From: Mesostigma viride
Taxonomy: Eukaryota > Streptophyta > Mesostigmatophyceae > Mesostigmatales > Mesostigmataceae
NCBI GenBank assembly: GCA_009746045.1
Contig: RPFO01002279.1
Coordinates: forward strand, 67,501-105,000
Direction: 5' to 3'
DNA: 37,500 nt
A program made the position numbers and the translations under genes. Below are positions 17,745 through 27,662 of the stretch, piece by piece; position 1 is the first letter of the stretch; each line of letters opens with the position of its first letter. The notes beneath the pieces were generated by a model. That model searched no databases. It was given only the letters and a program-made list of their open reading frames with translations, and was not told where the DNA came from.

Positions 17745-19160
17745 GAGTTAGGGCATGCATGACATCTCAGCCGCAAGCCACGAGATAGCCATGGCTGACA
17801 GCGGAGCTCATAACTTTCACATTTGGGCACCAAATTCGGCTGTGAATATCGTAATCGCTCCGTCTTTCTAAGACGCACATGCTGATATAATTTTCCGAAG
17901 CTATTACGCAATATATGATGAGCAAACGCTCCTCCACGCAACGCAGCCCGGGCGGCTGCGCTAAGCCCTGAAAATACGTCTGCAGCTCCGGCTGCAGCTT
18001 TGCCCCGCAGGTCCGGAAGGTAGCGGTGACACCAGTCGCGCACTGGTGGTCGCCCAGCTCCCTCCCGGGCTGTTGCTAGCTCGCCCTCTGCATCGCCTGT
18101 TCAAAACCAAGCGCAGTCGCCCAGGCGAACCTAGCTGGTCTGAGCGCGACTGACTTTGACGTCGACAGGTTATTTTCCACCTTTGACGTCGACAGACCCG
18201 GCTTTTTCGACATGCCATCCATCAAGATAAGCTGGAGCTCGTGTTTTATGGGTCGTACTCCTCACTCCTTGACCTGTGCCAGCGCCTCCGCGACTATCAT
18301 CGCCTCCGCAATAGAGTTGACGGCTGGTTTTGAATCCCACCGCGGACCTGACCACCTGCCCGGCTGGTCTCGCCCTCGCCTTCAGCTCGCCTCTCGCTTT
18401 TCCATCCTTAAGCGCTCTGCTGATGATCTCCGGGACCCCTCCCCCTTGACCGAATCCACCTTCCTCCTCCACCTCCAAGAAGCCCTCTCACAGCACGTGA
18501 TGCCCCTCGCTGCCGGCAGATGTGGCAGATGTGGGCCGCACGCTGGCTGCTGAGCTCCCGGCACCATCCCCACCGCCACCGCCTCCCTCCTCGCCTCCAC
18601 CCCCCACACACCACCACTGATGGACTCCACCGACTCCATCACCGCCCAGCTCCGCGACATCGACAAGCGCCTCCAGGACAACGCCATTGCCATCGGATGC
18701 CTGCAAAACACCGCTGCCAGGCCTCACCGCCCAGGCGGTGAAGGACATTGCCGCCAAGCCAGCTGGCCTGGCTGTGGATGCTCCTCCCATCCCGACCTGG
18801 GCGGACATGCTTAAGCAGCACACCACCTGAGTCCACCACCTACGCCGTCGCAGCACAGCTCCAGCGGCAGACGCTTGACCTCCGCGAGGAGGCCAAGCTC
18901 GCCAAGCGCAGCCTTAACGTCATCGTCAAAAACTTTGACATGGCGGAAGGTGAGAATTCCGAGAAGCTTGCCACGTGCGTTTGAGAGCAAAATCCTTTAT
19001 CGCATGGGCCTGCTTGGTGAGATCAAGCTGGTCGCCCACCGCCTTCCCCGCGCGGGTTAAGGCAGGGGCGCGGCCGCTTCTTCTCATCTTTAAGAGCCCA
19101 TCGGACAAGATTTCGTTTCTCAGACGCCGCAAGCGGCTCGAGAAGACTCCCTTCACCTTG
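17745..19160 (+). pseudogene. LINE 5' region and ORF1 fragment, plus orientation
   Basis: The non-coding-like left part (17745-18130) and the following sequence match the reverse complement of 20905-19440 almost collinearly. Pieces of an ORF1-type protein can be read with frameshifts: RLFSTFDVDRPG near 18165, DSTDSITAQLRDIDKRLQD near 18625, TLDLREEAKLAKRSLNVIVK near 18867, and LLLIFKSPSDKISFLRRRKR near 19078. This is the order of L1-type ORF1 proteins, an RNA-binding chaperone with a coiled coil and a C-terminal domain. The copy stops at 19160 exactly before the conserved DDDLT block. Several frameshifts make it inactive. Confidence 0.75.
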
Positions 19161-19244
19161 GATCTATGTATTAATATATATTCTACACTACTGTTATATT
19201 CCCCTAGGCTGGGGCGCTATCCCCCTATAGGCTAGGTGCTGGGG
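19161..19244. other. AT-rich junction between the inverted element copies
   Basis: A short stretch with TATTAATATATATTC separates the plus and minus ORF1 fragments. It is the likely centre of the inverted arrangement. Confidence 0.5.
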
Positions 19245-20905
19245 TCACTGGGGTAGGGGGCGCCTGCCGGCTATGCATGCAGGGCTTATGGCCGACGTAG
19301 ATGACCGCCCCCAGCCAGTATACCGGCTTCTTCCCTGCCGCTGTCTGCCAGAGCTGGACTGTAGGTCGGCCATAGCTCCCGTCGCCGGCCGTTGTTGCTG
19401 CGCCAGGGTCAAGTCGTCGTCCATTGTGTAGAGAGTCCTCTCGGGAGGCTTGCGGCGTCTGCATGAGGAACGAAAGCTTATCCGCCATATGTTCTCAAAG
19501 ATGAGCAGCAGCGGGCCCGGAGGCCCCCCATTACCCCGCGAGCGGGGACGGCGTAAGGCCTCCAAACTGAGCTCACCGATGAGGGCCATGGGCGCAAGGA
19601 TATTGTCCGCAAACGCCTGTACAAGCTTCTCGGAGTTCTCACCACAGGTCGAAGTGCTTGACGATGACGTTGTGGCTGCGCTTGTCGAGCTCGGCCTCCT
19701 TGCGGAGGTGACCGAGCGTTAATTGGTTGCTTGAGCTGCGCTGCGATGGCGGAGGTGGTGGTGGTGCGGTGGTGGTGTGGTTCAGCAGCATGGCCGCCCA
19801 GGTCTGGGGGGGAGGAGCATCGCCTGCTGGGCCAGCGGGGCCGGCTGGCTTGACGGCACCGTGATGTCCTTCACCGCCTGGGCGGTGAGGCCTGCGTTGT
19901 TTTCAGGCACTCGATGGCGATGGCGTTGTCCTGGAGGCGCTTGTCGATGTTACAGAGCTGCATGGGTGGTGATGATGGCGTCGGTGGTGGCGGTGGTCAG
20001 TGGTGGAGATGGAGGCGAGGAGTGTGGAGGATCGACTGGAGGTGGAGGTGGAGATGGTCCGGTGAGCTTGGCATGCAGACAGCGGGCTGCCCATGGCTGC
20101 CACATCTGCAGTGAGGGGGGTCGCCCGACACTGCTAGTGGGCCCGGCTAGGGTCATGAGATTCAAGGTGGCCTCGGTCAAGGGGGAGGGGACCCAGAGGT
20201 CATCGGCAGAGCGCTGAAGGAGGGAGAAGAGAGCGGCGAGCTATGATGTAGCTGAAGGCGAGGATGAGACCACCCGGGCAGGTGATCAGGTCTACGGTGG
20301 GAAAACCGGCCGTCAACTCCATTGCAGAGTCGCGTATGGGCGTAGAATTGCTGGCACAGGGCAAGGATCGAGCCGGAGGCGTGCGGCCCATAAGACACGA
20401 GCTCCAGGAGCTTGATTGGGAGCTGTTGAAAATAGCCAGGCCGGTTGGCATCAAAGGTTGAAAATAACCTGTCGACGTACGTCAAAGTCACGTACGCTCG
20501 GACCAGCAAGGTTCGCCAGGGCGACTGCGCTTGGGTTCAGGCGACGCCGAGGGCAAGCCGGCAAGGCGAGCCCCGGCCGGGGGCCGGACCTGGGCATTGG
20601 GCAACCACCAGTGCTTGACTAGTGGCACCAGTGACTGCCTTCTGGGCCTGAGGGCAAAGCTGCAGCCGGAGCTGCAGACGTATTTTCAGGGCTAAGCGCA
20701 GCCTGTGTTGCGTAGAGGAGCGTTTGCTCGTCATACTGATATTGCGTGCGAGCTACGGGAAAATATATCAGCGTACGTGTGCGTCTTAGAAAGACGATTG
20801 TGATATTCACAGCCGAATTTGGTGCCCAAACGTTGGTGAAAGTTATGACCTCCGCCGTCAACCATGCATGGCTACCTCGTGGCTCGTGGCTCGCGGCTCG
20901 CCATA
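19245..20905 (-). pseudogene. LINE 5' region and ORF1 fragment, minus orientation
   Basis: The minus strand from 20905 repeats the plus-strand copy at 17745-19160, including its non-coding-like 5' block (TTTGGGCACCAAATTCGGCT) and the DFDxDRPG-like segment (VDRLFSTFDANRPGYFQQL). It goes further at the 3' side: LLLIFENIWRISFRSSCRRR, then the typical ORF1 C-terminal signature TLYTMDDDLTLAQQQR. The frame is broken several times. Orientation agrees with the reverse transcriptase fragment at 16141-17370, so the two could be parts of one element separated by insertion of the plus-strand copy; that is inference. Confidence 0.75.
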
Positions 20906-21144
20906 TCGAGTATATATTCATAATTTGAGAATGATAAATTACGGAGGTGAGATTGGCAATGATGCAACATAAGGAAAACCCCGAAAAGAAGAAGAACCCT
21001 GAAGAAATTAATAGCAATCTGACATGGACATCCAAGGATTACGCCAGCTGCACAAGGTACACTGACTAACTACATCCGACAAAACTATGACACGCACTGC
21101 AACATCGCTGCCGGCCCACCATACACTGCCAGGCTGGGAGGGAT
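20906..21144. other. Unassigned spacer
   Basis: AT-richer sequence with no coding or repeat match noted. Confidence 0.4.
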
Positions 21145-21690
21145 CTAGACCACGTGGGTCGCGAGTCGCGACAAAGTCGGCCCGGTAGCAGCGGAATAAC
21201 ACATCACTGGCGCCACGGTGCGGGTGAGGGTGAGTGACAGGCGCTGCCGCCAATACGAGGACCACGTGCGGGCAGACCACGGGGCGGTCTGACCCTCGAG
21301 GTCGAGGCGGTCTTCACAGCGCTGGCAGCATTCGTGGAAAAACTCCGCCGTCTTTGGGCCCATGGCCCCGAACTCCTCAACTTGGACAAAGGGGATGACC
21401 CGGTGGGGCCCCATTGACGTAGGAGGCAACTTGTCGCGCTCAGCCACATCCGGGCTGCACAATGCAATGGCGCTGGCATCCACAGCCGCCCGGAGGATGT
21501 GGCGACCGGAGAGCGGCCGAGGCTGCCACGGATACATCGATGAGCAGCTAGGTGGCAACCCTGCCCGCCATCGTAGTCAAGCACGGTAACCGGATGTCGG
21601 GGCAGTGGTTGGGTGTCAGAGTAGAGGGCGGCCCCATCCATGTCCTCGCACTTGATGGAGGATCGAGTCAGGGGAAAGACCGACCGAACC
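21145..21690 (-). pseudogene. Retroelement C-terminal nuclease-like remnant
   Basis: Across frameshifts the minus strand reads CPDIRLPCLTTMAG...LLIDVSVAA, then HRVIPFVQVEEFGAMGPKTAEFF, then YWRQRLSLTLTRTVAPVM. A PD..(about 20).DVSV pair followed by a P-F-x-V-E-x-x-G block and a WRQRLS.L stretch is what I know from the tail after the reverse transcriptase in many algal retroelements, with a PD-(D/E)XK-like nuclease arrangement. The assignment is from memory of such tails. Frameshifts and the lack of the upstream part make it a remnant, and it differs from the LINE tails nearby. Confidence 0.5.
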
Positions 21691-21849
21691 ATGGCACTGT
21701 CACACCACCCGGAGGAGAGCGGTATGGAGATCGAGTAAATCCGAATCAGAATATATTACGCGTCATGTGCCTCCATACATCAGACAAACCAGGGGGTTTC
21801 CCTAGCGTGAGCCCGCGACCCGTCGAGGTTAGCATATGCTCATTGGTTA

Positions 21850-22435
21850 ACATATGTCCATGCTAAGCCTATCGCGGAAAGCCTGGGCAGGCTTGGTGCC
21901 AGGCTGCCAGCTAGTCTGTCTGACATCTGTATCTACCTGCTCTGTGCGACCAGGTGCCCGTCTTGATTGCGCAGCTAGCATCTTGGTGACTTTGCCGTCG
22001 AGTAGTCATTTCTCCCGAGCTCCTGCGTCAGCGTCCACGTCTCGGCCCCGTCATAGGTCGGAATCATCAGAATGAAGACCTTGAACAGGTCACGCTTGAC
22101 AAGCCGGGGCGAGGCAGGGTTGCTCCATCAGCGCCGGACGGTGCTCGTGGAGCTGCACCACGTCATGCCGATCCGGAGGGCGTCATGTCGTCCTCGCAGT
22201 CAGGAAGCCAACTGCCGAGCAGCTTGAAGCGGCCTGAAGCAGGGAAGTTAACCTTGGATCGCGACAGAGGCGGAGCTCAGGCAGGGAGACAGACGGCCAC
22301 TGAGGCCGAGGGCCATTTCGATCAGCCTCCATATTACAGACAAACCGTCCTCACCTCAGGCGTGAGCCCGTCCCGTCGAGGGTAGCACATGTCCATGCCG
22401 AGCCTATTGCGGAAAGCTCACGTACTTGTTACGGC
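21850..22435 (-). pseudogene. LINE reverse transcriptase 3' remnant
   Basis: The minus strand at 22080-22020 reads FKVFILMIPTYDGAETWTLT, closely matching the thumb region of the reverse transcriptase at 16141-17370. DNA similarity extends to about 22230 (GAAGCCAACTGCCGAGCAGC against the LINE's equivalent). A shortened tail with TEQVDTDVRQTS and PAQAFRDRLSMD follows at 21960-21850. A second copy of the tail motif (CATGTCCATGCCGAGCCTAT) lies at 22388-22410. The frame is interrupted and parts are deleted. Confidence 0.7.
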
Positions 22436-22442
22436 ACGTAAC

Positions 22443-22493
22443 AATTAATTAATTAATTAAACACGTGCTCCCGTTGGGGAGTCACGGAGCACC
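22443..22493. repeat. (ATTA)n tail and CTCCCGTTGGGGAGTCACGG motif, copy 2
   Basis: An ATTAATTA run is followed by CACGTGCTCCCGTTGGGGAG, matching 15961-16011. It lies between the reverse transcriptase remnant on the left and the ORF1 remnant on the right, as expected for the 3' end of a minus-strand copy that begins at about 23610. Confidence 0.7.
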
Positions 22494-22849
22494 GAAGATC
22501 TTTTAATCCCTGTGTGTGCACAACAGGAGAAAGGGCAGAGACCCCCAGTCTCCTTCATGCCATAGGCATGCCACAGCTGCATTCGGGCGCGCTAGCTAAA
22601 AGGACATGCTAACGATCCGGCAAACTGTGGGTGCAATAAGACCCATGTGAGCGTGGCATAACAGGTAGCGTGGGCAAGGAATCTGAACATAGCCAGGGCG
22701 TAGCATGGCTGTATACTAGGACTACTAGGCTAAGGCTATGGCTGGTTGTGTACCGTGCGTTGGCGGCACGTGACTAGGTAATAATGTTGGCACAGCTAGG
22801 CAAACATTCTAAGCATGGCTGCCTTAGCGGCAGTCGGACTCCAATGGAT
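22494..22849. other. Unassigned, possibly LINE-internal
   Basis: No coding match. The position between an ORF1 remnant and an element tail suggests it belongs to the same internally deleted element, but I see no direct homology. Confidence 0.35.
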
Positions 22850-23610
22850 ACAAGCTAGGGCTAGGGCTATTCTAGCCCGCTGGGGGCGTCCACATCTTGT
22901 GGTTGATCATCAGGTCCCCGCCCCTCCTGTACATGCCTTGGGCTTCTGCCGGGGGTCAGGACTGCTTATGGCGGAGGTATTCCGGCCACAGGTCGCGTCG
23001 GGCTGCTGTTGCTGAGCGGGGGTCAGGTCGTCATCCAGAGTCCAGGTGAGGTCGTGCAACCGCTTGCGACGAAAGAGGAACCGCTGCTTATCCTCAGGGG
23101 AGGCCGGGAAGGTGAGCAGGACTGGTGGGGGAGCCGCCTTGTCCCGGCCGTGAGTGGGGAAGGCGGTAGCACCCACGCAGTTCTACCTCACCTACCAGGC
23201 CCATGAGGGTAAGAAGCTGGTTCTTGAGCTCGTCAGCAAGGGAGGTTGACGTCTCACCTGGCTTCTGGGGAAGTGACGTAGCACCACTCGGCACTCGCGG
23301 TGAGCGCGGTCGGTGACCTCCCGTTGCTGGGCCTGGCGGTGGTCCTCCAGCTCCTGGAGCTTCGTGGCGATGGCGTCGGTGGTGGAGGCGGTCGCTGACC
23401 GCAGCAGGTCCGCGTAGGAGAGCGGCGGGAGGTCACCAGCATCCTGCCGGGGTGGCTGGGATGCAATGGTGGCCGTCTGTTCCGCTATCTTGCCGGGACC
23501 TGTGTGGCCAGGGCCTCGGTGTGGGCAGTGATGGCCTCAAGCTTCTTCATGAGCAAGCCGCACTTGCCCTCCACCTGGTTAAGGCACGCAACAAACTGTA
23601 GTAGTTACGC
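22850..23610 (-). pseudogene. LINE ORF1 remnant, third copy
   Basis: The minus strand reads, with two or three frame changes, a coiled-coil-like start (KCGLLMKKLEAITAHTEAL), PPLSYADLLRS, ATKLQELEDHRQAQQRE and LADELKNQLLTLMGLVGEVE. It then has LLTFPASPEDKQRFLFRRKR and TLDDDLTPAQQQQ. This is the best preserved ORF1-type protein of the three and supports the reading of the two inverted copies. The C-terminal domain and DDDLT signature are those of L1-type ORF1 proteins. Broken, hence a pseudogene. Confidence 0.78.
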
Positions 23611-24150
23611 CGCAAATGTATAGATCTTACGTTTCGGCAGTGGCCTCAGCTATTCTGAAACAGTCCGTGGTCAACGACTGTGGTTTTCCTACGCTTACGT
23701 GTAGTTAGGACCTTTTGGCCGGTGGTTACCCGGTCCAGTGACGTAGCAATTGTACAGTACTGTGGTTCGGTGCAGTCGCGCCGCGCTGCGTACTTTAGCA
23801 GTGGTCCTTATCCTTTGTGTAGATGTAGTGGACCAGCGTGGCTCCCACATGCGAGGGCCAGTGTCTGCCCGAGCGTGTTTGCCCGTTGGTGATCATTTAT
23901 GCACTTTCTACCCCTCGTGTTGGCACTCGGCGTGTGTTATGGATTGTAACACAGATTAGCTTGGGTCACGGCTTGCTAGGTGTTTCCTTCGTATTATCCT
24001 GAATTGAATTGGTCACGGCATAATTGGTTTATGGCATATTATAGTTAATACATTATTATGTAAATGCATTGAGATCTGAATCGTCGCGTCCGACTTTCGC
24101 ACAGAGTAGCTCCTCAGTAGCCAGCGGCCCCACTACGGCTTAGGTAGAAT
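23611..24150. other. Unassigned intergenic stretch
   Basis: Mixed composition, AT-rich at 23990-24070. No gene, repeat or element motif noted. Confidence 0.4.
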
Positions 24151-24400
24151 CAGGCGAGGTTCTTTGGGAGGTCGTGGGCGAGGAGGCGGTGGTATATCAC
24201 GACGTGTAACAGTACTGAGGGCGGCCCGGCCGGCTCGCGCAGCCCGGGGCATGCCAAGGACAAAACGCCCGGGCTGCGCAGGCTTGGTGCCAGCTCTAGT
24301 CTGTCGGGTGTGTTCACCTGATCTGTGCGGGCCAGGTGCCCGGTGCCCGGCTAGGCCCAGGCGCCTACCTATGGCAGGGCCCCGGCCGTCGTCCCCTCGC
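24151..24400 (-). pseudogene. LINE C-terminal tail remnant
   Basis: The minus-strand frame contains GLAGHRAPGPHRSGEHTR followed by TKPAQPGRFVLGMPRAAR. This aligns with LLGHLARTNQVDTSR and LRPAQPGRHLLTWAG in the LINE at 16141-17370. Only this tail segment is recognisable. Confidence 0.6.
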
Positions 24401-24754
24401 AACGTACCCGCTGGCCGATTTAAGCGCGCACCCCGCACCGACGCGGCGCGACCCGGACCTATGTGACACAAGTGCTTGAGAATGCCGGGCTTGAGGGACT
24501 ATCCTTACTCTGTGCCCGCATGATTGAAAAGGAGAAATGGGCTGCCATTTGCGATGAGCACCTTCGATCCTGAAAGGTATGATCCTGTTATCTCCCCACG
24601 GCCCCCGCGGCCCATTGCTTGCCAGGGTAGAAGTCCGCAGGTAGAGGTTATTGCCCCTGAGGATAGCCGCTACACTACCGCCTCCTGTGCTATTACAGTA
24701 GAGGACAGCTCGGAAGAGGATTATATCCCCATCTAGTACTATATGGTTGGGGCA

Positions 24755-24803
24755 TTAATTAATTAATTAATAGACACGTGACTGCGTCACGTGAGCATAA
24801 GTC
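24755..24803. repeat. (ATTA)n tail with CTGCGTCACGTGAGCATAAG, copy 3
   Basis: The ATTAATTAATTAATTAAT run is followed by ACACGTG and the CTGCGTCACGTGAGCATAAG block also present at 15905-15925. It would be the 3' terminus of the LINE copy whose coding tail lies at 24892-25180. Confidence 0.7.
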
Positions 24804-24820
24804 CTCAGTGGGAGGGGAAC

Positions 24821-25180
24821 ATGGGATGGAATGGATGGTGTAAGCTATCTAGGTCCTAGTTACAGGGGTGTGGGCACCGCGGCCCGAATCGCTATGAATG
24901 CCATACGCGGTCACACGCGGAGCCCCCACAGGCTTGGGGGTGGTCTCCTTCATCACTACTTGCCATGATTCTATCCTTGCGCACCATCTGCCTCCATATT
25001 ACAGACAAACCAGGAGGCTGTCCGGGTGTGAGCCATTCACGTCTAGTGTAGCACATGTCCATGCCGAGTCTATCACGAAAAGTCCACGGGTGGCGGCCCT
25101 GCCGCGCGCGGCCGGGGGCACGCCAGGTGAGGACATATCGCCCAGGCTGGGCGGGCTTGGGTTGGGGCATGATGCAGACG
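24821..25180 (-). pseudogene. LINE 3' end: coding tail plus 3' repeat, copy 3
   Basis: The minus-strand frame 25170-24892 reads PKPAQPGRYVLTWRAPGRAR, TFRDRLGMDMCY and GLSVIWRQMVRKD, matching PAQPGRHLLTW, TFKEQLVEDMG and GLSVIWKKMMDK of the LINE at 16141. It then continues into the shared 3' repeat (24821-24990). This is the one place where the coding tail and the 3' repeat are contiguous, which ties the repeat family to the LINE. Confidence 0.75.
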
Positions 25181-25766
25181 ATATTTGTCTGTTTGTTTAA
25201 ATTTTTGTGTAATTATTTTTCTGATGTGATTAGCCCATACGGTAGTCCGTCGCATGCCTATGCGCATGACCCGCAAGTACTTACTTACTTGCGGTCCCCT
25301 CCTCCTGGAAACATGCTCCATTCCACAAGGGTGAGCCCTAATGGGGGCCCTTTTCCTGTGGCGTAGCAGGGCGCCCCCCCCCCCCCCGGCCATCCGATCA
25401 ATTTAGGAGGGCAAGGACAGGTCACCTTTGGGGTCCACTTGAATCCTGGGTATAACAGGTTCCTCCTCTCAACTGAGGTATTTCACGAGGGCAATCCGCG
25501 TAGAAAAGTACCTCATCGGGTACTCCGTGGCATGCCTTCAGTGCATGTTCAGGCACTTACTTGCTTGCTTGCTTCCTTCCTTCCTTCCTTCCTTCCTTCC
25601 TTCCTTCCTTCCTTCCTTCCTTCCTTCCTTCCTTCCTTCCTTCCTTCCTTCCTTCCTTCCTTCCTTCCTTCCTTCCTTCCTTCCTTCCTTCCTTCCTTCC
25701 TTCCTTCCTTCCTTACTTCACGAGGGCAACGAAAGGTCCCACCCTCATCATCCGGGCTGGGGTATT
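25181..25766. other. 3' flank of the minus-strand gene with a short duplicated terminus and TTCC microsatellite
   Basis: On the minus strand 25405-25403 is a TAA preceded by codons for DLSLPS, mirroring the ELSLPS-TAA end of the minus gene at 25767. GAGGGCAA-type motifs recur near 25490 and 25725. A C-run lies at 25373-25387. The 3' UTR of the gene must lie in this stretch. Confidence 0.5.
25571..25714. repeat. (TTCC)n microsatellite, about 36 copies
   Basis: Uninterrupted TTCC units of about 144 bp flanked by CTTGCTTGCTTG and a degenerate TTACTTC. It lies 53 bases beyond the stop codon of the minus-strand gene, so probably within its 3' UTR. Confidence 0.97.
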
Positions 25767-27598
25767 TTAGGAGGGCAGCGACAACTCATTATCGTCATCA
25801 AGGCTGAGGTACTTGTGCACGAGCGGGAGCAAGAGCGCCAGCGTGAGCGGCTTTGCGATGTAGTCGCTGAAGCCGGCCTTAAGGAGCGTCGTTTCGTCGT
25901 CCGACATCGCGTGAGCCGTCGTGGCGATGATGGGGAGCGGCCGCCGACGCCTCCATGCCTCCACCTCTCCCCTCCCGGAACAGGAACCCTCCCCTCCCCC
26001 GCTGCCGGGACCGCTCCCCGAGCCCCCCCCGGTACGGTCGCCAGAGATAAGCGGCTCGACCGGGTGCTCGGCTTCCCATTTCCGGATCCTGCGCGTGGAC
26101 TCAATCCCATCCATGACCGGCATGTTCACGTCCATGAGCACCGCCGCGTATCTGTGCCGCCGGGGGCCCGGGAGGGCCAACCCCTCCACGCTGGACGACC
26201 GGGCGTGCCCACGCGGACCAACGCCGCCCATCGCACCAGCTGTCGACGAGACCGGCGCATGCGGGGGCGCGCGCGCCGGCTGCGACGGGGAATGCCCTCC
26301 CGTTGGTCGCCCCTCCTGGGCTGGGGATCTCCCAGGGGACCCTGGGAAAGGCCCTGATTTCGCGCCTCCTCCTGACGGGCTCGCCAACAACCCACCCTGG
26401 GGGGTGTCCGCCCGAGCCGGCCCGCCGGGGGGCCCCGTGAGACATGTATTTGCAAACGTGGCCGCGCCCTCGCACACTCCCGTGGTCAGGGACGCCAGCA
26501 CCAGCTCGAGCGCCTCCTTGCCGTCCTTGGCGTAGTCGACACCCCGGCAGTGCGCCGATAGCAGCTTCCCGACCACGATCCGGTTGACCCGGTTGTCGTC
26601 CACGACCAACAACCACCCGCCCTCGGTATCCCTGCCACCCCCTCCGACACCCCCGACATCACCCTGGGCGGCGCCACTGGCGCTGGACATCTCCACAGGA
26701 TCCCTTGCCCCTGCCCCGCCACTCGCAAGCAGCCGGCTATCCCCCTTGCCGCTCCCCCCCAGCGCGCCTTCCCGTGCGCGGTTACTTGGATGGCTACTTA
26801 GGTGGCTGCTTGCATCCGACCGCATGGTCCCATGTGCGCTGGCGGAGGCGGGGTGATGACCCACGTGGCCACCGGCGCCACTCTCCTTTTCCTTCTTGCC
26901 CACCCCAGACCGGAGCTTCCCGGACGGCAAACCAGGGCCAAGCGTGGTTCCAGTTGTCGAGACAGCGAGGCCCCCCTGGGCCTCGGGACAGCCCCCATGG
27001 TCCCCCCCAGCCTCCCGCGCCGCACACCCTGCGGTGCCTTCCACGATCACTCTAACGGCCGGCATAGGGGCGGACCCCGCATCTGCCCGTGGGGTCACGG
27101 GCTGCGTCTGTGCCTGCGGTGACGGTTGGACCTTTCTCCCTTTCGGCGGCTGCGGTGGCTGCGGCTGCTGGTGTGATGGCGGCTGGGATTGCCTATTTTC
27201 CCCATCTTGCGACGCCCACCGTTGTTGCCCGCTCTCCCCTCGGCCCCCGCTTCCCCCCTCCAGCTGCCGCTGGCGAAGTAGCTGCAGCTGCTGCAGCAAC
27301 TCCTGCTGCTGCCTCTGCAGCTCTTGCTGCTGCCATGGCCACGCCTGCGCCTGCTGCTGCCGCTGCTGCAGGGCCTGCAGCTGCTGGAGCAGGTCATGCT
27401 GATGCCGCTGTAATTCCTGCGCCTGCCACGGCCACGGCTGCGCTTGGGTCTGCCCCGACGGCAGGGGCCCAACTGCCGGCGTCTGCCCCAACGGCACAGG
27501 CTGCGCCCACTGCACCTCCGATCTGGACACGGAGCCTTGCTGCTGCTGCTGCTGCTGCTGCTGCCGCCGCTGCTGCTGCTGCTGCTGCTGCTGCTGCC

Positions 27599-27662
<64 letters not shown>

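Noticed and set aside
25527-26357. Plus-strand 276-codon frame starting in the TTCC repeat
   Set aside because: It is a Phe-Leu-Pro-Ser repeat fused to the antisense of the receiver-domain exon.
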